A stretch of 64,000 nucleotides of DNA, taken from NCBI RefSeq assembly GCF_026262505.1, contig NC_067205.1:3410001-3474000 (forward strand). The letters are read 5' to 3'. Below are positions 24,666 through 35,074 of this stretch, in pieces. Both the position numbers and the translations under genes were made by a program. The notes beneath the pieces are model-generated. The model searched no databases. It was not told where the DNA came from and saw only the letters and a list, made by a program, of their open reading frames with translations. How positions within the stretch are numbered: position 1 is the stretch's first letter; each line of letters begins with the position of its first letter. The DNA is from Trichomonas vaginalis G3. Taxonomy: Eukaryota > Parabasalia > Trichomonadida > Trichomonadidae.

Positions 24666-27491
24666 CTATTTGAGTTTTCTTAAATATTCATCCCTTCTCA
24701 GTTCATTGTCTGCAAAGTAAGTTTTTATGACATTTTGCAAACTTTCGTTTGCAAGGTCATGTACAATAGGTTCTCTTCCTTCTCTCTCCCTAACTCTCTT
24801 TCTAAACTCTTCACCAAATATACCATCTCTATGGTTCTGTGTAGTTCTTTGAGATAAATGTTCTAGAACGTCAGGTGTTATATTTCCCTCAGCCATGTTC
24901 ATTTCATACTGGTCCAAAATATCTGCATCTTTCATATCTTTCAATGGCATTAAAGCCGCGCTGAAAATACCAGTTATATCTGGTTCACCATTCAATTCCA
25001 TTGCGTCTACAACTTCTTGGAATTGAGGTTGTAAGTTTATGAACCACCTATCCGGATTAGCTTTATGACCCCATCTCATTGTAGTTCCATCGTCTGCAGA
25101 AACAAAAGTAGGTTTGTTTCCATATTGGTTAGGTTCTGAATGAACTTTAAACAATGTTTCATTTCTATATGCTTTGTTGAAATTTAACCTTTTATTTTCA
25201 CCGAGTTCAGCCAAAGATTGAACGTTATATGGTCGTAAGTAAAAAGGATTATTGTATTTGCGTACATTTTCTTTCAGTACTTCCATTCTATGCTGAATAT
25301 TTTCATCTGATGTTGGAGTCTTTTGTATGTCGGTGAACATTTTTCGATATCCTTCTACTATGTCAGCCGAATTTTTCTTAGACTCTTGGAAAGATTCCAT
25401 ATTCTCCTCATACTCTTGTTGAGGGTCAAGATTTTTCGGCTGTTCCAAATCTTCATCTAGTTCTGTGAAGTTAGTTTCCAAAGGAGGGACTTGTTCGTTT
25501 CCTTCAGGCTCTTCTAGCTGTTGTTGCTGAACTATTTCTTCCATGTCTGGTTGTATCTGAACTTCTTCCTGTGGAGTTTCTTGTACCTCATCTGGTGGCA
25601 TTTCATATATTCCGAGACCGTTTTTAACAAGTTCCCTATCTAAGTCATCCGGACTCATAAACCTTTCTTCTTTCGTTCCGTCTCTATTTTTTACGCGTTT
25701 CATGAAGAGAGTTGAATTATCATTTAGCTCTGACATCAAATATCTCGGAGTAAATTCATCCATGTCATTTGGATGATATGCTATTAAATCATATCTCTTT
25801 GCGAGCTTGTATTTTCCAGGTTTGAGATTATATCCGATTTGATGCTGAACCATAAAGCTAAATAGGTTCGGGTCAGTATTTCCTTCCTTGAACTTTCTAA
25901 TAGCTTCTTTATATCTGTCACTAAAGTCAAGAGTATCTAGGTAACCATAATCTTCCTTAAGCATTTTTAAGAATTCTTGGTTTCCTTTTTCTCTACTTCT
26001 TTTATGTCCTTGCTCTGTTTGTGGTTGTTGTTGTGCAGGGTTTTGAACTGTTGGTTGTTGTGCAGGGTTTTGAACTGTTGGTTGTTGTGCAGGGTTTTGA
26101 ACTGTTGGTTTTGGTTGTTGTTGTGGTGCTGGATTTTGAACTGTTGGTTGTTGTGCAGGGTTTTGAACTGTTGGTTTTGGTTGTTGTTGTGGTGCTGGAT
26201 TTTGAACTGTTGGTTGTTGTGTTGGTTTTGGTGCATGCCTGTGTCTGTGTCCATGTGACGATGTAAATGTTTTAGGTAGTCCTGGTGCAGGTGCTTCTCT
26301 TGGAGGGTTTGGTGGTATATAAGTTCCACCAGCTGGCACATATGTTCCATCTGCAGCATAATGTCCTACCTGACTTTTCGTTTTTAAGAAAGCATTTACT
26401 AGGTCTGTTTTGGTCTGTTGTAACTCTTTTTCTTGACTTTCCACAACAGTTGCTCTAACGGCGTCATAGGCACTTTGAACTGCCTGTCTCGTTGCTGCAT
26501 CTGTTATTTTCGTCATATTTTGTGCTACTTCTTTTAACTCTTTGTCGAAACCTTCAGACTTCAGTTTCTTTCCAGATGAGAAGTCGTTCACTAGTTTCAC
26601 CTTACTATGAAGAGCTTCGAAGGCATTCTTAAAGTCAGCATTCATTAAAGCTTCATTTGAACTGTCTTCATCCGCTTGTATTTTTGTCCTTATTGACCAT
26701 ATAAGTTGGGCTGCTTTAGCGTTGGCTTGGGCATCTAACCAGTCATTATTAGCTTTTATATATTCTGCGCTTTTCATTGCCTTTTGCATGGCTGCGTCGT
26801 TATTTTTACTTTCTTGTGCTAAGTTTTCATACTGTACGGTTTGGTTTTGCAACTGTAAAAGTTTTTCTGCCTTTACATTTGCTTCAACTTCTTTTTTATA
26901 CTCATCGCTATCCATATATGTCTTCATGGCTTTTTGTTTTATCTCTTCATCTTTCAGTACTTTATATTGAGTAGTATGGTTTTTCAAATTTATAACATCT
27001 TGTTCCATTTTTGCTACTTCTGCTGCTTTTTCTGACACTTTTTTCGCATATTCCTCTGTACTTAGTTCTTTCAGTTGTTCTTCTTTCTTCTTTTTCTCTA
27101 CGTTTAACTCATTGAGTTTCTTTGTGTGTCTGTCATATTCTAGTTTCTTTTCGTTTTCACTTATTTGTTTCTGTATGTCTATGTTTGACTTTTTGACATC
27201 TGTTATTTGATTTTTGAGTGAGCTCAAATTCATTTGACTTTGAGGGTTATAAGCTGTTCCGTCTGCAGCTCCACCATAGCCTGCCATTTTCGCTAAAAGT
27301 GCCGCTCTTAAACCTCCACTCTGTGCACCAATAACTCGGTTTAAAAGCATAGGGTTGCTTGACATTTGTTGCAACATAGTGGGGTCATTCATCATTTGTT
27401 GTTGCAACTGTTGTTGTGGTGTCAGTTTTACTATTGGATGTTTCAATGCTCCCTTCCTCTTACGTATATTCTTACGTAGCTTACGTGGCAT
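24666..27491 (-). CDS. 941-residue coiled-coil structural protein with PTVQNPAQQ repeats
   Basis: The N-terminus is very basic (MPRKLRKNIRKRKGALKHPI). Long K/E/Q coiled coils cover residues ~75-360. A Pro/Gln repeat region (~425-490) follows, then an acidic second half with globular-looking end (MRWGHKANPDRWFINLQPQF). The longest gene of the element and intact. It could be a core/tegument or scaffold protein; no homologue is recognised and none is visible in the element 2 window. Confidence 0.65.
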   Translation of the reverse strand: MPRKLRKNIRKRKGALKHPIVKLTPQQQLQQQMMNDPTMLQQMSSNPMLLNRVIGAQSGGLRAALLAKMAGYGGAADGTAYNPQSQMNLSSLKNQITDVKKSNIDIQKQISENEKKLEYDRHTKKLNELNVEKKKKEEQLKELSTEEYAKKVSEKAAEVAKMEQDVINLKNHTTQYKVLKDEEIKQKAMKTYMDSDEYKKEVEANVKAEKLLQLQNQTVQYENLAQESKNNDAAMQKAMKSAEYIKANNDWLDAQANAKAAQLIWSIRTKIQADEDSSNEALMNADFKNAFEALHSKVKLVNDFSSGKKLKSEGFDKELKEVAQNMTKITDAATRQAVQSAYDAVRATVVESQEKELQQTKTDLVNAFLKTKSQVGHYAADGTYVPAGGTYIPPNPPREAPAPGLPKTFTSSHGHRHRHAPKPTQQPTVQNPAPQQQPKPTVQNPAQQPTVQNPAPQQQPKPTVQNPAQQPTVQNPAQQPTVQNPAQQQPQTEQGHKRSREKGNQEFLKMLKEDYGYLDTLDFSDRYKEAIRKFKEGNTDPNLFSFMVQHQIGYNLKPGKYKLAKRYDLIAYHPNDMDEFTPRYLMSELNDNSTLFMKRVKNRDGTKEERFMSPDDLDRELVKNGLGIYEMPPDEVQETPQEEVQIQPDMEEIVQQQQLEEPEGNEQVPPLETNFTELDEDLEQPKNLDPQQEYEENMESFQESKKNSADIVEGYRKMFTDIQKTPTSDENIQHRMEVLKENVRKYNNPFYLRPYNVQSLAELGENKRLNFNKAYRNETLFKVHSEPNQYGNKPTFVSADDGTTMRWGHKANPDRWFINLQPQFQEVVDAMELNGEPDITGIFSAALMPLKDMKDADILDQYEMNMAEGNITPDVLEHLSQRTTQNHRDGIFGEEFRKRVREREGREPIVHDLANESLQNVIKTYFADNELRRDEYLRKLK
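26025..26230 (-). repeat. Tandem PTVQNPAQQ / PKPTVQNPAPQQQ coding repeats
   Basis: Six units of 27-51 bp based on GGGTTTTGAACTGTTGGTTG. Units alternate short and long forms. The same DNA gives an open antisense frame, which I treat as a shadow. Confidence 0.8.
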
Positions 27492-27739
27492 TTTAAGTGA
27501 AGTTAAAAAGCGGTTTTTGACAGATGTTTATATGACACTTTTTGTTTAGCACAAAAAACTACTCGGTCAAAGTGTTGTCAGTTTTGTAAAATAACCGTCT
27601 TATCTTGTTTTAAAAGGGAGAAAAGGCTTCTCAAAGTATACTTCCTTGGAACGCCTGTAACTTTTCCTGTAGCGACGATAGACCCTTACTTGTTCGGACA
27701 AAGTTATACTATTTTGAGTGCTCTACAAAAAAAGTCACC

Positions 27740-27877
27740 GGCTGGCTCGTCCTCAGAAATTTTTTATGGGCTAGAGGGCGCAACGCGCCTGGAAGCCCTC
27801 CGAATAAAAACTTCATTTATACTAAACATCTTCAGGGCTAGAGGGCGCAACGCGCCTGGAAGCCCCACTACCCTTTT
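27740..27877 (-). repeat. Right terminal inverted repeat of element 1, core duplicated
   Basis: The GGGCTAGAGGGCGCAACGCG core occurs twice (about 27769 and 27836), separated by AATAAAAACTTCATTTATAC-type spacer. The outer copy is the terminus. CACCGGCTGGCTCGTCCTC (27739-27757) mirrors the left CCAGCCGGTGAC block. Confidence 0.85.
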
Positions 27878-28438
27878 TTTATATTAATGATCATTGTTTT
27901 TTGTTTTTTTGATTAATAATTTTTTAATGATCATGAATATTATATTTTATTAATTGGATTAGTCAATAATTTGGTACAAATGAGCATGAAACTATTGTCA
28001 TGATTTATTCAATCATTATCGTTAGATTATTTTCATTTCGAATTATAAAATAAGGATTAAGGGCTAAATTAGTAATATCAAGTTTTCCCATGTTACTGAA
28101 ATTTAAATATCTATTATTTGTTTGGATTAACATATGAAAATGTGAATCTGACAAAACTTCTGAAATTAAATTTTGTGAAGAATAAATTCACATTTTTTCA
28201 GCTATAAATTTACTCAATTTCCAAAATGAAGTTTTTATTTAATCTACTACTTTATTATCCTTCCTTTTTATAAAATGTGATTTCTATCGTTCCTAGTGGT
28301 CCTCAATTTAATTAAACGATAATAATATGATATTAGTTATTTTTCCATAAGAATTAATATATAATTGAATATTAACAATTTTCTGAGGATGAAAATTTAT
28401 TTAAATAATTTCAATCAATTCAAGTACTCAATTTACAT
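27878..28438. other. AT-rich host spacer
   Basis: Very AT-rich, begins with the probable target-site duplicate TTTATATT. No gene or RNA seen. Confidence 0.6.
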
Positions 28439-28464
28439 TCACTTCATTATTTAATTGTCATTCC
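28439..28464 (+). promoter_or_regulatory. Candidate Inr elements
   Basis: TCACTTCATTA at 28439-28449 and TCATTCC at 28458 lie 30 and 11 nt before the ATG at 28469, matching the trichomonad initiator pattern and spacing. Confidence 0.5.
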
Positions 28465-28468
28465 CAGT

Positions 28469-29059
28469 ATGGCAATGATCCATGCAACTTATGCTAAAGA
28501 CAATCAGGGTAACATGTCTGAACCACTTGATAATGATCAACATGATCTTATTCAACCTAACATGCAAATGCAATTTGATATTTCCACAAATATCGAACAA
28601 AAGGCTGGGAGTTCAAACCAGTGTCTCAATCCTGATTACCAAGATTTTGGATTTCCAGATATTAATCCATATGAAGATTTTACAGCATTTGGAGGACAAT
28701 ATGGTGAAATTGCGAATCATGATTTACTTCCTGATTTACAGGAAAATATTGATCTAAGTCTTGATCCACCCATGCCATTTGAAAGTAAGGCAAATGAAGG
28801 ACAGTCTTCTGGACCCCCAAATCATGATATCATTTCTAATTTGCAAAAAAATGATCTGGCTCCTGATACACAGCAACTATTTTGCAGTGCAACAGTTGAG
28901 GGACAGTCTTCTGGAATCTCGCAACAGAATACCATTTCTGATTCGCAAGAAAATAATGAACGTACTCAATATTCCCCTCCATCAGTTGATGAATGTTTTT
29001 TCAACCAACAAGCGTCTGACTTTGAATTTGGTGAAATTGAATTCGATAATTTTTACTGA
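28469..29059 (+). CDS. Acidic low-complexity host protein
   Basis: 196 residues rich in D, N, Q, S and P. It carries two related repeats (KANEGQSSGPPNHDIISNLQ and TVEGQSSGISQQNTISDSQE). The C-terminus is acidic and aromatic (DFEFGEIEFDNFY), reminiscent of transcription activation domains, but this is only composition. Preceded by Inr-like motifs and followed by a T-rich 3' end. No family recognised. Confidence 0.6.
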   Translation: MAMIHATYAKDNQGNMSEPLDNDQHDLIQPNMQMQFDISTNIEQKAGSSNQCLNPDYQDFGFPDINPYEDFTAFGGQYGEIANHDLLPDLQENIDLSLDPPMPFESKANEGQSSGPPNHDIISNLQKNDLAPDTQQLFCSATVEGQSSGISQQNTISDSQENNERTQYSPPSVDECFFNQQASDFEFGEIEFDNFY

Positions 29060-30213
29060 TGTTTAATTTCATTGTATTATTTGTAATAAATAAAAAGGTG
29101 ATCTTTCATTGATTAGATTTTTTCAACCTTCAACGATATATGTTGTCTATATCAGACCTCCTTTCTTTTTGATACTTAACATTGTTCCTAAATCTTAGCC
29201 GTTAAGGCTGTTCTGAAAATATTTTTTTTCGAAAAAATTCGAAAAAAATTCTTAAAATTCAAAAATCCCTTAATTCCTGAGGATTTTGGAAAAAAGTTTT
29301 TACATGAACATGTGTATATTATATGAAGTATATTGATAAGGTAAAAATCAAATTTTATTGCATATTCATCGAGAAAATAAACTAACGAATCCCTCAAAAT
29401 TGAGAGGGTAATCCTCCTCCTCTCAAATAAACGTACATACGGGTGCACCCTTAATACTTATGAAAAAAGAGGCCACCCGTATGTACGTTTATTTGAGAGG
29501 AGGAGGATTATATTTTTGAAAGGGTGAAACATTATGAATATGTTAATTATATAATAATATGTATTATTATAAAAAAGAAAAAATAAAGCACGTTAAAATT
29601 TTTCTTTCTTGATTTTTTACAAAATCTACTTAGAATTATGCAAAATATGACTAAATAATTATAAATTTCAAGTTAAATTTTAATTTTGATAAATAATTTA
29701 AATTTCAAAATATCAAGTTCAGTTCGACTATGTATGTAGTAATTCCTCAATAAAGTGCCAAAACCCTATTAAAATATATGAACATTTTCAACATTTTAAT
29801 GTTTTTATTTAAAAATTTGACGGAATATGAGCTTCAAACAATTATTATGTAAATAAAAATAATTAAATATATGTATTTATTCGTATTACAACCGTAGTAA
29901 GTCGATTCTTCCTTTCTTCTACTGAGGTTTGAATTTGATTTCGAATTGTAAAGAGATTCAAAGGGAAAATACTAGCGGAGAAAAACTACCTCCATGAAAG
30001 GGTCATAATGGACTCAAGTTGTATTTTTTGATATTTTTTGCTTTTCGAGCCTAAATAGGTAGCCAAGATAATGCCTAAAAATAAGGTTCTAAATTCTGAA
30101 GTTTACATGATCCTCTCGTGTGCGCCCTTAATATTATGAAGTCATCTGAATTATTGGTAAAAAAAAATTTAGAATTATCTAAAATAACCGAACAGCGGCT
30201 TTATAAAATCAAT
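29060..30213. other. Host spacer, mostly featureless
   Basis: AT-rich; holds the 37-bp inverted repeat described separately, otherwise nothing recognisable. Confidence 0.6.
29409..29510. repeat. Perfect 37-bp inverted repeat
   Basis: Arms 29409-29445 and 29474-29510 (CTCTCAAATAAACGTACATA and its complement at the centre) with a 28-nt loop. It could form a long hairpin or be a pair of facing transposon ends. Confidence 0.85.
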
Positions 30214-32700
30214 TTATTCTGGTTTGACATTCTTAAGTATTTCGAAAATATTATTGAACTGAGGTGGGAGATTAGGAACCTCCTGGTATGTAGCCATTCT
30301 CTTCTGGATGATGACCTGGCTGAGTGAACCGGCCTCCTCCATTTTCTCTCTGTCGAGAAGGATGACTGATGGATCGTTATCCTTATCGCTGACGAGGTGC
30401 ATGTAGAGGCAAGCGTTCTGGATGAGCTCGTAGATGAACCTTGTGTCTTCCTTTGTCTTCTCTGGTGACTTTGGAACCTCCTGCAGGCCGGCAAGTACAA
30501 CCTGGCGTCCCTGAGGTGGAATGGTGTAAAGGTTTGGAGGAAGTTTGTAGAGGTCGTCGAACTTAGCTTCTGTCGATGTGCAGTAGTCAATGAGTCTTAC
30601 TGTAGCTGTCTTCTCGTTCTGGTTGATCTGTTCGATCCTGACTCTGAATGACTGGTTCTTGACGTGATAGACGAGGCAGTCGTTCTTGAGTGGGATCTCT
30701 GTGAAGCGGCTCTCATCGAGCTTCATGTCTGCGAGTTCCTTTGCGATTGTCTTGAGTGCTTCACCGTTGTGCTGGATGACGATGTTTGTTGGTGTTGAGA
30801 CGCAGACGACGCTGACTGGGTAGACAGTGCCCATCTGCAAGTCCTGGAGATGGCGTGTCTTGTCCTGCCAGAGACCTTCGTTGAATGACTTGCCCTTGTC
30901 CTGTGCGTCGATCAATTCCTGTGGGATCTTCTCCTCGTTTGACTTGAGAATCTTTGGACGGATCTCTGAGTAACCGCGCATGAGGATCTTCGCTGCGATG
31001 TTCTTCTTCTCTGAGTCGTACATGTTGACGTAAAATGTTCCTGTGTGCTCATCGAGAGAGAGGATTTCGATCTCTGCCTCTGTGTTGAGGAAGTTGTCCA
31101 TGCAGAATGCCTTTGCATCGTGGCCGAAATGGTCGTTTGGTGCAATTGGAAGCAATCCGTTGAGAGCAACTCTGATGAGGACTTTCTCCTCTGTCAGCAA
31201 GACTGTGTACCTTGTTGTGGAGAGAATGTGCTCAATGATGCAGTGGAAGCGGTGGCCCTTGTACTCATTGAGTTTGTCGTTGAGGTTCTTTGTGTATGTG
31301 AGGTCTGTGAACTTGAATGGATCTGGTGTGACGGAGGCGTGGACACCGACGTGGGCGGCCTTTGCGCGCTCTTCTGCTGCAACTAACGCAGCGTGCTTGG
31401 ATGATGGAACGCCGCAGACTGGATCCTTGTCAACTGTGGCAAGACCTTTCTCGACGAGATCTTCGTTGATGGACTTTCCCTTCATCGAGATTGTGCCGTA
31501 GAGATGGTCCTCAAACTGGGCCTCGATCTCGATTGTGAAGTACTTCTGGCGGTAGTTCTGGCGGAGGAATTCACGTGCTTCGAAACCATTTGACTCGCAG
31601 CCAACTGTTGTAGAGAAGCGAGGAACGTGGATGTCGTTGAAGTAGATGACCTTGCGCTGGCCTTCAACGAGAACGTAGAGACCGGATGAGCCGCGGACAG
31701 ATGTAACAATACCATTCATCTGTTGGAGATTTGTGTTGATGCGTGACTGTGGTTCGTTCTTTGCCCAGAAACCTGCCTTCTCCTTCTGAGCGAGAAGCTG
31801 TCTGTGGATGTAGAGGTTTGGATCGAGGCATTGGTCAGCTGTCTTCTTGTAGAATGTGGCGTAACCTTTCTTGATGGAATCTGCAACAGCGAGGTCCATC
31901 TTTGGAGTGATAATGCATCCGACGAATGAAGGAATTTCATTTGCCTGGTTCTGGTAGCTCTGGAAATTGCTTTCGAGGTAAGAAGTGATACGGATGCGAA
32001 GTTTACGGTTTAAGAACTTGTTGATGGAGTCTTTCTTGCTCTCTTCACGGATAGGATCATCTTCCTTGAAGTAGCAGACCTTGCAACCAGCGAGATTAAG
32101 ATAAATGTTTTCATGATTTGGAAGAAGGAAAACTGAAAGAATTGTAGCGGCTTTGATACCATCAATGTTGCAATCGAATTCGCGTGTGGTAAGAATTTGC
32201 TCAACGTTTGGCTTTTGTGGAAGTTGGCGAACGAAGCCTGGTGTTTCTGACCAGATGCCTCTTTTGGCAGCCTGGGCCGCTTCCTGAGCCTTTGTAAGTT
32301 CTGCAATATAACTAGCGTGCTTTGGATAAACTGATTTTGTTTCGCGGAGTTTGGCCCAGCCGTTTTGGCAAGCCAAAATGCCGATGTCTTCCTGTGTTTC
32401 GTATAATTCAATTTTTGTAAATGTGACAGTAAGAGGACCGAAGGCTGGATGTGTTCTTGTTTGGTTTGATGGATTATTTGAATGGACAATAACGCGTTTT
32501 CCGATGCAGAGATCACGGAGATACTCCCATGATGCATATCCGTGTGGTTCATCTGGGAAGGTTCCGTCAGAACGTCCGAATTTTGGAGCAACTAAATGCT
32601 CTAAACAAATAACTTGTGTTTGGACGTTGTCAACGAAGCGAACGATGAGAGAATCGCCTGAAAGGATGCCTGCAACAATACCTTTAAGTTGAGAAGACAT
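30214..32700 (-). CDS. Tudor-SN (SND1/p100-type) staphylococcal nuclease-Tudor protein
   Basis: 828 residues, close to the family length. SN-like domains occur in series from residue ~5 (GIVAGILSGDSLIVRFVDNV…), each with an OB-fold pattern (VTSVRGSSGLYVLVEGQRKV ~335; IEHILSTTRYTVLLTEEKVL ~505). A Tudor domain follows near 690 (FRVRIEQINQNEKTATVRLI then DLYKLPP), then a split last SN domain. The family acts in RNA processing, splicing and RNA decay. GC content is clearly higher than in the spacers, fitting a well-expressed host gene. Intact. Confidence 0.9.
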   Translation of the reverse strand: MSSQLKGIVAGILSGDSLIVRFVDNVQTQVICLEHLVAPKFGRSDGTFPDEPHGYASWEYLRDLCIGKRVIVHSNNPSNQTRTHPAFGPLTVTFTKIELYETQEDIGILACQNGWAKLRETKSVYPKHASYIAELTKAQEAAQAAKRGIWSETPGFVRQLPQKPNVEQILTTREFDCNIDGIKAATILSVFLLPNHENIYLNLAGCKVCYFKEDDPIREESKKDSINKFLNRKLRIRITSYLESNFQSYQNQANEIPSFVGCIITPKMDLAVADSIKKGYATFYKKTADQCLDPNLYIHRQLLAQKEKAGFWAKNEPQSRINTNLQQMNGIVTSVRGSSGLYVLVEGQRKVIYFNDIHVPRFSTTVGCESNGFEAREFLRQNYRQKYFTIEIEAQFEDHLYGTISMKGKSINEDLVEKGLATVDKDPVCGVPSSKHAALVAAEERAKAAHVGVHASVTPDPFKFTDLTYTKNLNDKLNEYKGHRFHCIIEHILSTTRYTVLLTEEKVLIRVALNGLLPIAPNDHFGHDAKAFCMDNFLNTEAEIEILSLDEHTGTFYVNMYDSEKKNIAAKILMRGYSEIRPKILKSNEEKIPQELIDAQDKGKSFNEGLWQDKTRHLQDLQMGTVYPVSVVCVSTPTNIVIQHNGEALKTIAKELADMKLDESRFTEIPLKNDCLVYHVKNQSFRVRIEQINQNEKTATVRLIDYCTSTEAKFDDLYKLPPNLYTIPPQGRQVVLAGLQEVPKSPEKTKEDTRFIYELIQNACLYMHLVSDKDNDPSVILLDREKMEEAGSLSQVIIQKRMATYQEVPNLPPQFNNIFEILKNVKPE

Positions 32701-33394
32701 AATAAGTTTCCCGAAAAAATGTGGCCATATCTAACCGCCAATTTTCCCTTCGATGACTTCACTCATATATTGACAAATTATCGTTTGGCATCACACATAA
32801 TAAGCACTGCCTGAATTTCCTAAAAATAAAGATTATAATCGTTTAAAAATTCATATCGTTTTTATTCTGTTATTTGTTCAATAAAGGTTTCTAAATATGC
32901 TACATTAGCTGTGCCCCTTAGGCATGATGTAAAACCTTCAAAATCAAGTAGCTTATAAGCTTTGTCTTTTTCAATTGGAATTTAATCAAACATTTGACAT
33001 ATTTCTTATCAAATCTTTCGGGGTTTCATCGATTTATTGATCGTTTCGTTATTCAGTCCTCAATTACTGTTGGAAAATTACTAAAGATACTTCATTTTCC
33101 ATTACTTCACAAAATTATATTATTGAAACTACATCCATTATGAAAATTAATTTTGGGATTTTTCTTGCTTCTAAGTTTTATACATAAAACCATTCTGTGA
33201 GTTCTACAAAAGTATATATATAAAAATATGACACCTTGATAAAGATCGTTATTCAATAAGCTAATCTCATATACTTTTATGAAGTTCTATGGGTAACAGG
33301 AAGAAAATTCTGAAGAAAAGTTCTCAACTTTTTTCTATGAATTACAAAAAATATGAGGGAAAAAGAAAAATAGATATATGGTTGCATAGTATTT
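32701..33394. other. Host spacer
   Basis: AT-rich region between the Tudor-SN start and aminotransferase stop. No gene, repeat or RNA recognised. Confidence 0.6.
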
Positions 33395-34570
33395 TTACTT
33401 AGATTTTTCAGCCCTGATAGTTTTAACGCCATCAACTAGATACTTGAGTCCAAGAACAAGGTTTTCTTCTGTGACTGAGAAGCAAAGTCTGAACCAACCT
33501 GGGACTGGATACTTGAATCCATTGGCACCTGGAAGGATGTGGACATTATGCTTTTCAATAAGGTCGAGCCAAAGGCTCTTTTCGGATTCAACGTCTGGAG
33601 CGATGTCAGAGAGATTGATCATGATGAAGAGTGATCCATCGCAGTGTAAGAACTCGATGCCGCCCTCTTTGAGAGCTTTTTCCGTAATGTCGAGATTCTT
33701 AATAAGGCGATCTTTGCTTGTCTGGATCATTTTATCTCTGAGTTCGTAATCGCAGAATATACGTTCGAGAATCTGGCATGTATCGCTGCCCATGCAGTAG
33801 CAACCCATGCATGTTTTGACAGCCTGAAAAACTTCTTTGACTGGTGTGTAGAAGATACCGATATGGAAACCAGCCATGCCCCAATCCTTTGAAATACCGT
33901 AGAGGTGATGGGTTCTGAGTGGATCTGCGTCTGGATGTGACATGATTGAAGTGTATGTTTGGCCACGCATTGACAATGCGTAAACATCGTCTGTAAAAAC
34001 GTGAAGATTTGGATTCTGGAACGCCCATTTGAGAACTTCAGAGATGTTTGGAATTATTTCACCAATTGGATTTCCAGGGTTTGTAAGAAGAAGAATCTTC
34101 GCATTCTCAGGTGGAGCGGGTGGAAGATTGTTGAGATCGATGTATTGGAAATCGCAACCGCAAGGATACATATCTGGCTCGAAGCAACCATATGCTGGTG
34201 CTGGAATGAGAACTAAGTCGCCTTTCTCGCAGAATGCGAAGGAAATTCTTTCAACAAGATGCGAAATGCCACTTCCGAAGAGAATCTGATCTGGGTTGAC
34301 ATTCTTCATTCCAAGATGGTCTTCATAAAGCTTTGCGAGGCCTTTACGAAGATTTTCTGTATGCATTCCACCTCCATATGTCAAATGGTCGGCAGTGAAC
34401 TCAGGTCGGCTCTGGCAAAGTGGAACAAGGAAGTCGTCAAGAAGGTGATTCTCGGCTGTTCCAAGGTTCACGACCTTTGGATTTGTTGCACACTTCATGA
34501 AGCCAATGCCCAAGATAGGAACTGGCTTCTTTTCTAAGTGTTCGAGGTATTTAGTCTTCTTGAAAGACAT
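33395..34570 (-). CDS. Class I/II PLP aminotransferase, ACC-synthase-like
   Basis: 391 residues from the ATG at 34570 (MSFKKTKYLEHLEKKPVPIL). The longer open frame starts in a T-run and is rejected. Motifs: NLGTAENHL, LTYGGGMHTENL, LLLTNPGNPIGE, HVFTDDVYAL and the PLP lysine in YGISKDWGMAGFHIG, ending with the substrate-arginine strand GWFRLCFSV. This is the fold-type I group containing ACC synthase and ACCS-like proteins; the true reaction in an anaerobic protist may be transamination or β-elimination. Host gene, intact. Confidence 0.88.
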   Translation of the reverse strand: MSFKKTKYLEHLEKKPVPILGIGFMKCATNPKVVNLGTAENHLLDDFLVPLCQSRPEFTADHLTYGGGMHTENLRKGLAKLYEDHLGMKNVNPDQILFGSGISHLVERISFAFCEKGDLVLIPAPAYGCFEPDMYPCGCDFQYIDLNNLPPAPPENAKILLLTNPGNPIGEIIPNISEVLKWAFQNPNLHVFTDDVYALSMRGQTYTSIMSHPDADPLRTHHLYGISKDWGMAGFHIGIFYTPVKEVFQAVKTCMGCYCMGSDTCQILERIFCDYELRDKMIQTSKDRLIKNLDITEKALKEGGIEFLHCDGSLFIMINLSDIAPDVESEKSLWLDLIEKHNVHILPGANGFKYPVPGWFRLCFSVTEENLVLGLKYLVDGVKTIRAEKSK

Positions 34571-34640
34571 TTGATAAAATTGGACCTCAAATTTTTTTGA
34601 AGGAGAAAAAAAAAACAATGAAAGCTAATAAAAATTAATG

Positions 34641-34711
34641 GGGCAATGCGGGAATTGAACCCGCGACCTCGCGCACCCTAAGCGCGAATCATACCACTAG
34701 ACTAATTGCCC
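34641..34711 (-). tRNA. tRNA-Pro (anticodon AGG)
   Basis: On the minus strand the acceptor GGGCAAT pairs with ATTGCCC. The A box is TAGTCTAGTGG, the anticodon arm CGCGC-TTAGGGT-GCGCG, and the B box GGTTCAATTCC with stem CGCGG/CCGCA. All arms pair. A TTTTT-containing tail follows within ~55 nt. No intron. Confidence 0.93.
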
Positions 34712-35074
34712 TTACTAAACATATATTGTTAGAAAATTTAGTGATAAATTATTATAACTTTTTATTGTATAGATGATAAAATGTAGTCAATCAAAATGCT
34801 ATTAAATATGTAGCGATTATCAAAAAATATATAGAAGTTTCAAATCTTGGGTCCAAATTCTCAAAAAAAAAAAACAAAAAAGACACTCCTCTTCTTTCTG
34901 ATAAAATCATAAAAAGAATGCTAAGTTCTCAATTTTCCATCATGTCCATCTCTCTCAATCACTTTTTGTTCACCCTGAGGGAAGCTATTGTTGGGGCATT
35001 TTCTTAGGAGAGGGTAAATTTGAATACCATTCAAAAGTAAAAATTCACAATTTGTTCGATTTGGACATATAATC
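34712..35074. other. Host spacer
   Basis: AT-rich with an A-run near 34866. No gene seen. Confidence 0.5.

Larger units (their letters stand above)
3585..27877. mobile_element. Maverick/Polinton giant transposon, element 1 (complete but decayed, ~24.3 kb)
   Basis: Bounded by inverted copies of a terminal repeat that begins AGGTCAGGTAAGTGGGGC on the left and ends GCCCCACTACCC on the right. Both sides are flanked by TTTATATT-like sequence, a probable target-site duplication (exact end uncertain by ~2 nt because the flank is AT-rich). It encodes a retroviral-type integrase, PolB remnant, packaging ATPase, D5-like helicase, capsid proteins, fibre, KilA-N proteins and a DNA methyltransferase, which is the Polinton/Maverick gene set. 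The capsid, fibre, ATPase, second penton-like, PolB and several small genes are broken, so it looks non-autonomous. Left genes are mainly (+), right genes mainly (-). Confidence 0.9.

Noticed and set aside
26021-26266. Open plus-strand frame of repeated VVQGFELLV units
   Set aside because: It is the antisense of the Pro/Gln repeat of the 941-residue gene; hydrophobic repeats arise from the complement.
31043-31501. 152-codon plus frame inside the Tudor-SN gene
   Set aside because: Shadow frame produced by higher GC in the real minus-strand gene.
34571-34618. Longer start for the aminotransferase
   Set aside because: The extra residues come from an A/T-run upstream; family proteins begin near the chosen Met.
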